Shown one piece after another: positions 41,772-51,607 of a stretch of DNA of 64,000 nt. Made by a program: the position numbers and the translations under genes. The notes beneath the pieces were generated by a model. The model did not search any database, was not told the DNA's origin, and saw nothing but the letters and a program-made list of their open reading frames with translations. Every line of letters begins with the position of its first letter. Positions within the stretch are counted from its first letter, which is position 1. Where the stretch lies: contig CM055109.1 in the NCBI GenBank assembly GCA_029204225.1, positions 20,268,349 to 20,332,348 on the forward strand. The letters are read 5' to 3'. This stretch comes from Diphasiastrum complanatum. Taxonomy: Eukaryota; Streptophyta; Lycopodiopsida; Lycopodiales; Lycopodiaceae.

Positions 41772-42671
41772 TTAAACTAAGTGTGATGTAAGTCGTGAAG
41801 TAATAACCTGATCCATACAACTTCTTTTGAAGCTTGACATGCTGCGATGTACTCTGCCTCTGTCGAAGAAAGCGCAACTGATTTCTACTTCCTTGAGTTC
41901 CACAAAATCGGTCCCCCTTCTAGATAGAAATACAACCCAAAGGTAGATTTTTTGGTAGAGACTGTTCCTCCCCAGTCTGAGTTGGAGTAGCCTCGCAGGA
42001 TGAGTGGGTTTATAGCATTTCCATTCGTAACATAAGATGTGATCTAAACTTCCCTGAATATATCTCATCACTCTCTTTAATGTTTTCCAATGAGAGATCC
42101 TAGAATTAGACATGAATTGACTTAACGTGCTAACAATATATGCTAAATCTGGTCTAGTACACAACATTGAATACATTAGAGATCCAATTAGTGAATGATA
42201 AGGGTACTTTGCTAAGTCGAGTACTTCACTATCAGTCTCAGTACAAGAAGGTTTAGTCAATACTATACTTGGATCCATTGGAGTATCAATTGGTTTGCAA
42301 TCAGACATATGAAACTTTTCTAAAATGCCTTTTAGATATGCTTGCTGGCTAAGATAGATCTTCTTCTGAAGTCTATCTCTAGTAATGTGAATTCCTAGCA
42401 AAGAATGAACAGCTCCTAAATCAGTCATGTCAAATTCCTTTGATAGATCACTCTTAGTAAAGTGCAACAGAGAAGTGTTGTTAGACAAAATAAATGCATC
42501 ATCTACGTAAAGAGCTATGTGAACTGAATTGGTGCCTATATGCTTTGAATAAACATTACAGTCAGCTGAGTTGTTTGTAAATCCTAATTGAATGAGATAA
42601 GAGTTGATTCTATCGAACCATGCTTTTGCGACTTCTTTTAGACTATAGATTGCTTTGTGTAGTTTGCACAC
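41772..42671 (-). pseudogene. Copia RT and RNase H of M2
   Basis: A 299-residue minus-strand frame: KLHKAIYSLKEVAKAWFDRINSY, YVDD active site (55-58), DLSKEFDMTDLGAVHSLLGIHITRD, QAYLKGILEKFHMSDCKP, TPMD and TRPDLAYIVSTLSQF. After YIQGSLDHIL a frameshift spoils RNase H, traces of which (VALSSTEAEYIAACQA-like) are readable in another frame near 41820-41890. It is the same family as 7717-8760 and holds the SINE-free target at 42478-42492. Confidence 0.9.
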
Positions 42672-43075
42672 TTTGTGCTCTTGGCCTTTGACTTCGAATC
42701 ATTCTGGTTGGAAGGTGTACAGCTCCTCTTGAGAAATGATGTTGTGACATTCAGTTGGTGTATTTCGAGGCCTTTTGCGGCTGCTAACTCAATCAGAATC
42801 CTGATTGACTGCATCTTGACGACAAAATTGAAATTTTTTTCATAATCCACCCCTTGGACTTGAGTGAATCCTTCAGCCACCAACCGTGCTTTCCATTTTG
42901 CAATGGAACCATCAGAGTTGATCTTCTTCTTGAAGATCCACTTGTTGTCGATAACTCTCTTGTGAGTAGGGCGACAATCCATGGCTGCATGACCTTTTTT
43001 GTGACAGTGGATACATTCAATTTTTGAATTGAGCCAACATAGATCGACAGAATGTCCTTTGTGTTTGCACCTCAC
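42638..43075 (-). pseudogene. Gag zinc knuckle fused to RT start (M2)
   Basis: A 145-residue minus-strand frame. Residues 2-14 (RCKHKGHSVDLCW) and 22-35 (CIHCHKKGHAAMDC, a C-x2-C-x4-H-x4-C knuckle) are gag nucleocapsid. After PTHKR it passes directly into RT at VIDNKWIFKKK. Protease and all of integrase, about 2.5-3 kb in a full copia, are missing, without a stop at the junction. RT runs on to VVKMQSIRI and then shifts frame before the first catalytic Asp. The plus-strand relative at 7717 starts at the same VIDNKW. Confidence 0.88.
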
Positions 43076-43860
43076 ACAAGTCTTCTTTTCTCCACTTTGC
43101 TATTTCGACCTTCCTTTGTTCTTCCATTTGGTTTTGCTGGTTCCTTCTGCTTGCTGATCACGATCCTGTTTTCGATCTGACTCCCTCTTAGGCTTGAATT
43201 GTTTCTTTGTCTTTTCTTTGTTGTTGTAGACGGCTTGGTTAGAAGCATCATTGTAATCAAGGTGCTCTCGAGCTCGACTTCTTCTCGAATCTCGACAATT
43301 GTCTTTCTCGAATCCTTTGCGAGCAGTGTTCTGGTTGTCTGGAAAGATCTTGGTAAGGCCCTCAACAGACAAGTGAGTTGCTTCTCTGTTGGCACTATAT
43401 TTTCTACTCCAGAATTATGTAGTGAAAGAAATAGATCTTTCATCTTCCTAATAAAGAAAGTGAGGTCTTTGCCATTCCATTGCAGACTTGTCAACTGATC
43501 TTCAAGCATCATTATCTGACTACGTGATTTTGTTTGAAATCTTGTGAGTAGTGTATTCCACATCTCCTTTGCTTTGGAGAGTGTAGCCAAGTCAAGTGTG
43601 AGGCTATCCTCAATGACTGATGATAACAAAGCTATTGCCTTGTCATTCTTCTCCCTCCATCCGCATAGCTCCTTGCCTGTTGTTGTAGGCATCTCCTCGA
43701 TGCCATCAACCCATGGAAATAATCCTTCACCCTTTAGTATCAACGAGGGCTTTATCTTCCATACTAGGAAGTTAGATCCTGATGAATCCAGACTGTACAG
43801 ATCTTGGATTGTATGCTGCTGATTGAAGCCATTGCTCCTGAGTTTGTCTTTCTCACTTGT
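43072..43860 (-). pseudogene. Copia gag of M2
   Basis: Minus-strand UBN2-type gag. The open frame runs from about 43860 with SGSNFLVWKIKPSLILKGEG, then WREKNDKAIALLSSVIEDSL, AKEMWNTLLTRFQ, the QIMMLEDQLTSL helix, ENIVPTEKQLTCLLRALP and a Lys/Arg-rich tail to 43072. A convincing ATG is not seen; the frame is open without one. It overlaps the zinc-knuckle frame by four bases and is separated from it by one frameshift. Gag forms the particle that packages the RNA. Confidence 0.85.
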
Positions 43861-43933
43861 TAATAGTTGTTTGTTTGAATGCTTATCCCCTTGGATCTGA
43901 TAGCTTTTTGGCTATGTCAGACTTTGACAAGGT

Positions 43934-43946
43934 GGCTCTGATACCA
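43934..43946 (-). promoter_or_regulatory. Primer-binding site of M2, tRNA-Met
   Basis: On the minus strand TGGTATCAGAGCC lies four bases after an LTR end TTTTCACA (43951 leftwards), with gag following. Confidence 0.88.
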
Positions 43947-43950
43947 CTAA

Positions 43951-44711
43951 TGTGAAAAATGCGCTCAGAAAATGCAAATTTCAGTTAAAACTTTGGTGAC
44001 AAACTGATAAAAGGTCTCTCACATAATTCGTGAAACTTTCTCGAAACTCGAATTATTTTTGTTCGAGAATAATTCGTGTTAAATCAATCAGGCTCTGTAA
44101 CACAGCAAAATAAAACGAGATGAAATCTAAACGAAAACGAAACAAGGCAAAACTTAAATTGAGCTCTGACATTGATTCATGCTGGAAGCATATAGATCGC
44201 AAAACGAAACAAAACGAAGCGAAAGCATTTGCGAAAAGATCAATCAAGCTCTATAACGAGACGAGACGAAATGAAATGAAACAAGATGAAATGAATTGAA
44301 ACGAAGCGAAACTTAAGTGAGCTCTGAAATTGATTTACACTTATAGCCAAGTGATCGTGAAGTGAAAACATTCGTAAATAAAATCAGTTCATCAGGAATT
44401 CAAATATGATTGCTGGTCACTGCCGGCTATATCATTCCTACAATCCTTCAAAAAGTAGACAGACACTGTTAATCTACGTTAACATATTAATATAGCATTC
44501 AACGAAATCAAACCAATGTAAAGAATTGAATAAATAAGTGAATCAGATACACGAATAATATCAGACAAACATTCATTCGAGATCATACAATCATACATAA
44601 TGATATGTGCACAACAACTACAATATTATCTATTGATTTTTTGATTTTTCAGGCACTACATGACAGATCCATGTAGTGCATTGGCGCGTGAGAGAAATAT
44701 AGTTCTCTCAC
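43951..44711 (-). repeat. 5' LTR region of M2 with tandem repeats and hairpins
   Basis: Minus-strand LTR sequence ending TTTTCACA at 43951. It holds two imperfect copies of an ATCAATCA(G/A)GCTCT...GAGCTCTGA(C/A)ATTGATT unit (about 44076-44190 and 44236-44335), each rich in ACGAA. At its outer side lie two perfect hairpins (44653-44679 and 44688-44711). The LTR start is not resolved and similarity to the 3' LTR is not evident. Confidence 0.5.
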
Positions 44712-45159
44712 GAATAATGTCTCACTTACTAGCGGACTTCTGGATCTATAAATCCTCTACAAAATTGTGTCACTCACAGGCGGACATGTATTCTGTATAT
44801 TTTCGTCTTCTTCTTGCTTGCCTACATTATGCATCAAACAGAAAGTATATAGTTTGCGAACAATTTCGTGTCGCGTCGTGTAACTTCCAGATTAGAAAGA
44901 TTAATCATCTACAACTAATCACGAATTACAAGAGTGGCAGATTAGCCATGATCTAGAGTAGCTGATGTCATGATATCTGATCAAATACTTGTACCCCATG
45001 GTACTTGGCTGATATTCTTGATCCTTTGAGGAGCACGACTGATTTTGTGTCGTGTTGTGTCATGTCATCTTTTTTCAAAAATTCAGGATTGAAGGCTAAC
45101 AAAGCTTTGGCATTACAAACATTTTGTTTCTTCACCACAGCCTGTTACGTGTAGAATAG
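44712..45159. other. Unassigned stretch between copia fragments
   Basis: No gene is seen. A TATAAAT motif occurs at about 44746 on the plus strand. It may be the remainder of the M2 LTR. Confidence 0.3.
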
Positions 45160-45981
45160 ATCCAGCACCAAAGTCGTCAACAACAAGACTCCTCATGAAG
45201 TTTGGCATGGGCACAAGCCTAGTGTCAACCATTTAAAAATCTTTGGTTGTATATGTTTTGTTTACATTCCTAAACAAATTAGGAAGAAGCTGGATCATAG
45301 GACAAATAAATGTATTTTCATTGGCTATCTTGATGAATATAGTGTTATAAAGTTTATGGCCCATCCACCAATGTAGTATTTGTCTCTAGGGATGTAATAT
45401 TTCAAGAGCATACATACTATGATTTCAAACAACCATCGATAAACGATGCTATGTCATTACATCCTATTTTACGTAGCATGGATTCTTCCAACCTTGATGT
45501 TCCTTCTACAAAATCTGTAGCTACAGCTAGAGCAACCGACAGTACTTGTCATCAGACCAGACCAAGCTACCGCGAGCATATCTGAAGAAATTCAAGAAGA
45601 AGCATCATCACATCCTGGTCAACTCAATATTCGCATATCCTCAAGGACTCGGACAGTTCCTAAGAAGTATGCACCTCAATCATTCTGGACTTCATCAGAA
45701 GAACCAGAGAGCCTAGCCAAAGCAATAAACTTCAAGGATACTGTGAAGTGTCAAGAAGCTATGGAAAGCGAGTACAACTCACTTTTGACGAATCATACCT
45801 TCTGAAAGGTCATGCAACCATGAACTGCCGCTTGAACCCAAGAAACAAATCAGCACAAAGCAGACAGGAGAACAATAATAGTTCATCCTATGTCAAGGAG
45901 CCAGAGAGCTTGAAAATGGGTGAACAAAGATCGAATCATGGTAATTTGACCACCTATATTTGTGCAGACATTAGAAATTAA
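45160..45981 (+). pseudogene. Copia integrase tail followed by a gag zinc-knuckle scrap
   Basis: Plus-strand frames give the copia integrase C-terminus: NNKTPHEVWHGHKPSVNHLKIFGC, RKKLDHRTNKCIFIGY, FVSRDVIFQEH, a Ser/Thr-rich linker, then the RT lead-in AMESEYNSLLTNHTF. A stop follows, and the next residues, KGHATMNCR (about 45811-45837), look like half a gag zinc knuckle instead of the expected RT. Thus gag sequence lies where RT should be, the reverse of the fusion at 42638-43075. Confidence 0.75.
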
Positions 45982-46549
45982 TTATCTGATATTGAAATTT
46001 GATACCACAAATTGAAGAATAAGAGCAACTGTGCTTTGATATGATACTATAAAAGTATCTAATGATATCACTTTGATATCAAGAAAGATTGTCCATACAG
46101 GACATTATGACGTAATAATAAGGCCATGTGGGGGTTCGACATGTGCATGAATCAGAATATGACACGTCATTCTGCACATGACAAATGTCAGATCAATCAT
46201 TCTTTGTACTCGACCAATCACACAACGACATGTGTTCTTTCGGACCTCATTCACACGTGCAATTTTTTTTTATAAATTTATTATTTTCAGTGCAAATTTT
46301 CATCAAATTTTTTTGATTTCTACGTCGAATATTGATTTCAAGCGGACACTTGCCACTGTTTTGCATCTGTTTATACATTTGCGCCTGAAACCGATACTAT
46401 CTTCTCCGATATCTCTCTCAAGCGCGTCTTACTTGTCTATTTTTCTAGTTCTTCGTACTCGTACTCAAATCCGATACTTGGTTTTATCCTTTCTCCTTCT
46501 GATAAATCTCTTATCACATTGCCTACTTAAATATAGATAATAATTTTTT
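45982..46549. other. Unassigned AT-rich stretch
   Basis: No gene is recognised. A 120-residue hydrophobic frame (46178-46540, plus) looks like composition only. Confidence 0.3.
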
Positions 46550-47430
46550 TTGACACAATCGAATATATTGGATCTTTTTGATTTCACAGAGGCCAAAATT
46601 TTTTGTATTTTGAACAAAGAGCTTCATGAATTTTCAGATATAATCGATTATGATATTGATGATCTTCTCCCTAGTGTTGACGATGTAAATAAGGATGAAT
46701 TTTATTTAGGAAAAGATTGCTTGAAAATGGCTGTGGGGGAAATGCATCAAAAAGAAAATGATCTTCCTTCTGACGAGGAGTTTCTCAAATTTCAAAGTCA
46801 GCTTGGTTTTCCAAAATCAACTGTCTATTCACCAACTTTATTGACATCGAAAGGTGGACATAATATTGACGGAGAGGCAGTAATCGAGGAAGACAAAGAT
46901 GAATGTGTAAGTTTTGTATCTTATCTTGTACTAGTAGATCCGTAATGTTAGATTTTGTACTGGAGCTTAATTTGTATTTTTTTCATTTTAGAAAACAATT
47001 GTTTCTTGATGATTTTGCAATTCGTCGAGGTGGGCAGAGATCCTTTGCTGAAGAATTTTCAAAAGATCATGCACTGGGACATTATCTGAAGTTTTTCAAG
47101 AATAATGAGATAAGTGTTGCCCATTCAAAGTTTCATCAACATGGTGATACAATGATTATGGCAATCAAGGCACTTTCTCATTTTCTTGGAGGACATAATT
47201 TTAATAGGGTGCATAAAATAATTTTTGTTAAGAAAAATATTGCACTTAAGATTTTAAAATATGGTCTAGGGAATTCCATGCTCAGATCATCTCATTTTGC
47301 ATTGTATGTAGCCTACGTTGATCTGAGTAAACATGAAAACTATGAGCTCTTGGATCCTTACGAGAGAAGAAAATTGTTGCATGATTTTAAATTGCAACTT
47401 TCATTAGGGAAAGTGTCGAAAGCAGAGTAG
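46550..47430 (+). pseudogene. Unrecognised two-exon-like gene remnant
   Basis: Two open frames (46550-46945 and 46903-47430) flank a canonical small intron: donor GTAAGT at 46907, pyrimidine-rich tract and acceptor TTTTAG at 46986-46991, 85 bp. The first part is acidic (YDIDDLLPSVDDVNKDEF). The second is basic and helical (RSFAEEFSKDHALGHYLKFF, DPYERRKLLHDFK). Direct splicing gives a stop after five codons, because the second frame is one base out, so the gene is probably broken. Neither part resembles a retroelement protein I know, and no family could be named. A start is not evident; the first frame opens at TTG. Confidence 0.45.
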
Positions 47431-48189
47431 ATATTGGATAACTGAACTTTGTAAAATTATTCATTTAATATACAAAATTTTTCTATATGTCTATTGTCTA
47501 TTGGCTTGTATAAATTTGCATGTTTTTTGAAATTTTTATGATCCGTCAATTTTGTATTATGACGAATTTGGATTCTTCTATAAAACCATTGAAAAAGTTA
47601 CAGTATATAGTTTTTTTTTTGTGCTAGTCCCACCATGTTTTGGGTGGGCGAGACGGGGGGCGTGCACGTCATGGCCCCGTGACAAAATATGGGCAACGTT
47701 CTTGCCTCCTTGAGTGAATTATCGGATTTAGCATAACTAGCATCAAATGTATTATACGAGTTATTTTCATTAAAGTCAATTTAAACTATTAGAAAACCAT
47801 ATGTATTTTATGTATTTTGTTCACGTGAACATTTTCAATTTTTAAGTTTTTTTAAAAAAAATTATTTTTTGGACATGGTCTATTGATTTTTTTGGTGAAA
47901 ATGGATATTTTTTGTACGTTTTTGTGATTTTCGGGAATTTTTTGTGAAAAAGCATGATTTTGGGCAAAATTTCAAACAGTGAAAAATGGTTACACTTTTT
48001 TAGGATTTTACCCATTTCAAAAGATTTCGCGTTATTGTATGAAAAAACTAAGAGTTTCTATCTTTCAAAGCCTTAGCATTTTTCTTAGTTTTTTTTTGTT
48101 TTGTTGTTTTTTTCGATTGTTGCATTCTGAACTATGTTTCGCACAGTCTGCATTTTTTATTTCGCATAGTTTACAATTTTTTATCTACA
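47431..48189. other. AT-rich non-coding stretch
   Basis: Very T-rich in 47820-48180. No gene is recognised. A GC-rich GGGTGGGCGAGACGGGGGGC phrase occurs at 47640-47661. Confidence 0.35.
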
Positions 48190-49154
48190 TTGTTATCTAA
48201 GGAGGAGCTGTGGCATAGAAGGTTGGGACATCCCAACTTTACATCTATGTCTTCTATGGTTAAGAAGGAGAAGGCTATTGGTCTTCCAAAATCTCTTTCT
48301 AAAGATTTCAAGCCTTGTGAGGCTTGTGCCATTGCAAAGTCACACAGAAAGCCATATCAGAATTCTTTTATAAATACCACTTATCCATTGGAACTCATAC
48401 ATTTAGATGTACATTTTTCCTCCTCTAAAAGTATTGGTGGTGCAACATGTTTTGTTACCTTTATTGATGACTTTACTAGATACACTTGGTTGTATCTACT
48501 TTCTTCAAAGGCTATGGTTTTTTATCACTTCCTTATCTTCAAAGCTTATGTAAAAAAACAGTTTTCTTGCAAAGTTAAAGCTTTAAGATGCGATGGAGGA
48601 GGTGAATATATCTCCAACAAGTTTCATAATTATTGTAAAGGAAGAGAGAATTTTTTTGTGCCTATTCTCCATCCCAAAATGGAGTAGCTGAGACGAAAAA
48701 CAGATCTTTATGTGAATGTGCTAAAGCAATTCGAGTAGCAGCTTCTTTGCCTATTGAATATTGGGGTGAAGCTATAAATTGTGCAAACTATTTGTGCAAC
48801 AGATTACCTCACAATGCTCTTCCTAGAAAAACACCTTTTGAAGTCTTGTTTTAGAAGAAACCTAAGGTAGATCACCTTAGAGTTTTTTGTTGTACTTGTT
48901 TTGTTAATATGTTCTTGGAAACAAGGAAAAGAGATGATCCTAATTCTGTTAAAGGGATCATGGTTGCATATGCATCCAACAAGAAAGCTTACAGAATCCA
49001 TGTTCCCTCTACCTCAACTACAATTGAGAGTAGAGATGTGATATTCCATGAAGATCAAAAATACATTCTTGAGAAGGCCGAGTTCAAAGATTCTCACAAA
49101 AATACTCCAATCATCACTCTTGAAGATCATCATGGAGATGGGGCCGAGATTTGA
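48190..49154 (+). pseudogene. Copia integrase of C2, broken
   Basis: The first frame (to 48687) has ELWHRRLGHPNF and CEACAIAKSH (zinc site), LELIHLDVHFS (first Asp), FVTFIDDFTRYTWLYLLSSKAM and LRCDGGGEYIS (second Asp). A stop at 48685 is followed by a shifted stretch. The frame from 48909 holds RDDPNSVKGIMVAYASNKKAYRI and VIFHEDQ, typical of the copia integrase C-terminus. A TAG at 48852 also interrupts it. Confidence 0.88.
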
Positions 49155-49389
49155 GGAGGAGTCACCTCGAATTTTTTCACCAAGGATATCTCAAAGAGAA
49201 AGATCCGAGCCTTGAAGGCTTACCTATGAAGATAGAGGAAAGCAAGTGAAAATCAACTCCACTAATTGTGCCTATTTTATTTCTCATGAGGAGCTGAAGG
49301 ATGTATATGATGCTATCAACTCAAAGGAATGGTACCTTGCCATGAAGGAGGAATTTGATGCTTTGATGGCCAATAATGCATGAGAGCTT

Positions 49390-50826
49390 GTGGATCTTTC
49401 ATCCAACAAGCATACCATTGGTTGCAAATGGGTTTTTCGAGTCAAGTATAATCAAGATGGCACAATCAACAGGTACAAGGCTAGGCTTTGTGCTAAAGGC
49501 TTTGCTCAAGTATATGGACTTGATTATGAGGAGACCTTTGCCCCAGTTGCAAAGATGGTGTCAATTAGAATCATAATTTCTCTAGCTTGTTTTTTCAATT
49601 GGCAAATTCTTCAACTAGATGCTTCTAATACATTTCTAAATGGCTATCTAGAAGAAGAGATCTATATGGATCATCCTATTGGGTTCATCCACGATGAAGG
49701 AAAAGTTTGTTTGCTCTTCAAAAGTTTATATGGATTAAAGCAACCTCCAAGGTCATGGTATTCTCGACTTAACACCTTTCTTGAGCCACTAGGATTTAAT
49801 CTTAATAACTATGATCCTTCCTTATATGTCAAGTTTTTTGATAAAGATATTGTCATCCTTCTTATTTATGTTGATGATATCATTCTAACAGGAAGTTGTA
49901 TCAAGCTAGTTGAGGAAACCAAGATTGCACTTCGAAAAGAGTTCAAGATCCAAGATCTTGAAAAAATTCACTATATTCTAGGATTAGAGATTGACTTTCT
50001 TAATAAAGCTTTTGTATGTCAATCTAAGTATGCTCTTTCAATGTTAAAAAAGTTCAATATGTTGAATTGTAAGAGTATAGAAACACCTATGGAGCAAAAT
50101 GTAAAGGACTCTAACAAAGGTGATGAAAGATCCTTCGAGGATATCACACTTTTTAGAAGTCTTATAGGCTCCTTAATTTGGCTCAGAATAACTAGACCTG
50201 ACATAAGCTTTAGTGTTCATAAGTTGAGCCAGGCTATGCAAAATCCTTCAATTTATCATTGGAAAAAGACCAAGAGAGTGCTTAGATATATATCTTCAAC
50301 TTTTGATTTTGGTTTATTTTATAAAAGTGAAGATCTTTCTATTATTGGTTATTCTGACTTGGATTTTGCAAGTGATAGAGCAGATCGAAAATCTACAAGT
50401 GCTTATGTCATATATCTTGGAGGAAACTTGATATCTTGGCTTTCCAAAAAGCAAGATACTGTATCACTCTCATCAGGTGAAGCTGAGTACAAGGCTCTCA
50501 CTACAACAACAAAAGAAGTGCTTTGGATCAAGAGGTTACTAGTGGAGCTAAAGATAATTATGGAATATATACCTATGATCATGTGTGACAACATTTCAGC
50601 TCAAGCCCTTGCCAACAACCCAATACTCCATGCAATGAACAAGCATATCGAAGTTGCACATCACTTCATGAGAGAGAAGCTCATTGGAGGTGAAATCAAA
50701 TTGGAGCACATTGACACATCATCTTGCATTGTTGATATGCTCACCAAACCTTTGAGCAAAAGTTCCTTCAACAAGCATAGAGCCAACCTTGGAGTTATAC
50801 CAAGATCCATGCTCAAATCAATATAG
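49390..50826 (+). CDS. Copia RT and RNase H of C2, intact frame
   Basis: 478 residues without a stop. RT: CKWVFRVKYNQDG (12-24), LDASNTFLNGYLEEE with the first catalytic Asp at 77, SLYGLKQPPRSWYSRLN, YVDD (160-163), LGLEID, and TRPDISFSVHKLSQAM. RNase H: YSDLDFASD (D323), SGEAEYKAL (E366), CDNISAQA (D400), HIEVAHHFMREK and IVDMLTKPLS (D449), so all four acids are present. The frame opens upstream in degenerate linker (TGA at 49381-49383), so the ATG at 49390 is only the first one after a stop. In a live element this would be the end of a Gag-Pol polyprotein. Confidence 0.9.
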   Translation: MDLSSNKHTIGCKWVFRVKYNQDGTINRYKARLCAKGFAQVYGLDYEETFAPVAKMVSIRIIISLACFFNWQILQLDASNTFLNGYLEEEIYMDHPIGFIHDEGKVCLLFKSLYGLKQPPRSWYSRLNTFLEPLGFNLNNYDPSLYVKFFDKDIVILLIYVDDIILTGSCIKLVEETKIALRKEFKIQDLEKIHYILGLEIDFLNKAFVCQSKYALSMLKKFNMLNCKSIETPMEQNVKDSNKGDERSFEDITLFRSLIGSLIWLRITRPDISFSVHKLSQAMQNPSIYHWKKTKRVLRYISSTFDFGLFYKSEDLSIIGYSDLDFASDRADRKSTSAYVIYLGGNLISWLSKKQDTVSLSSGEAEYKALTTTTKEVLWIKRLLVELKIIMEYIPMIMCDNISAQALANNPILHAMNKHIEVAHHFMREKLIGGEIKLEHIDTSSCIVDMLTKPLSKSSFNKHRANLGVIPRSMLKSI

Positions 50827-50845
50827 ATCATTCTCAGGAACAAAC

Positions 50846-51606
50846 TGTTAAAATTGAAAAACAATCCATATTGATTTCTTGGCTTGCTACAAATGTTGTA
50901 CCATGCAAGTATGTAGCACATTAATGCAAAATGCCAAGTTTGGCCTACATAGAACTCGAGCTACATGGTTATCTATTATCTAGTTTGATAAATGCAACTT
51001 GCATATAGTTTGTAGACATAGAATTAGCATGATTATGCTTGTAGAAACTCGTGGTAATTCACATGCATTAATTGTAAGTGATCCATAGTGACATGCAAGG
51101 CATGCACAATGTGTAATGGACACATGCATGATGATTTGGACATTTCTAGTTAGAACTAATACACTTGTAAAAAGTTGGTAGGATTTCATGCATGACAAGT
51201 GACAAATGTCACATAGACTCCAGATGTCACTTTAGATGTCATTTTGGAATGGATAGATTGGTTCTACCTCGAGCTACCTCAAACTCCATAAATATGTGTA
51301 GCTCTCCACACAGTCAATGATGAAGAACCAAATTTTTGTAGCTATCTCATGCCATTTTGGATCTAAACAAATATTCATTGTTATCTCTCTAGCTCTATCT
51401 CTCTCTCTCTAACTCGTGTTGAGGCTAATGCTCATACACTGAAAACTTGTACTTTTATTCATTCTTTGATTCATTGCTATTATATTATGTTGATTAGCAT
51501 GCTAGATTGTGAATTAGCCATTTCTTCTAAACTAGATTTTGTTGATAAATCTAGAATCAGGTTATAGTGCCAATCACAAAGCTTAATTAAGATTAGTCAC
51601 TATTTA
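50846..51606 (+). repeat. 3' LTR of C2
   Basis: Starts TGTTAAAATTG after a short purine-rich tract and is related to the LTR at 52792-53537. It ends where its sequence meets the RT of C3 in the shared octamer ATGGATCA (51609-51616). Confidence 0.75.
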
Positions 51607-51607
51607 T

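Larger units (their letters stand above)
48190..51606 (+). mobile_element. Copia element C2 (integrase to 3' LTR)
   Basis: 5'-truncated copia: integrase (48190-48960, broken), linker (to about 49380), intact RT/RNase H frame (49390-50826) and 3' LTR (50846 onward). The LTR is joined at 51600-51615 to a second, related RT. No gag or protease and no 5' LTR are present. Confidence 0.88.

Noticed and set aside
40165-44711. M2 as a full element with matching LTRs
   Set aside because: The 3' LTR start and the 5' LTR end are clear, but I could not align the two LTR regions. They may come from different elements.
46178-46540. 120-residue hydrophobic frame before the two-exon remnant
   Set aside because: No recognisable domain and no splice connection to the following frames.
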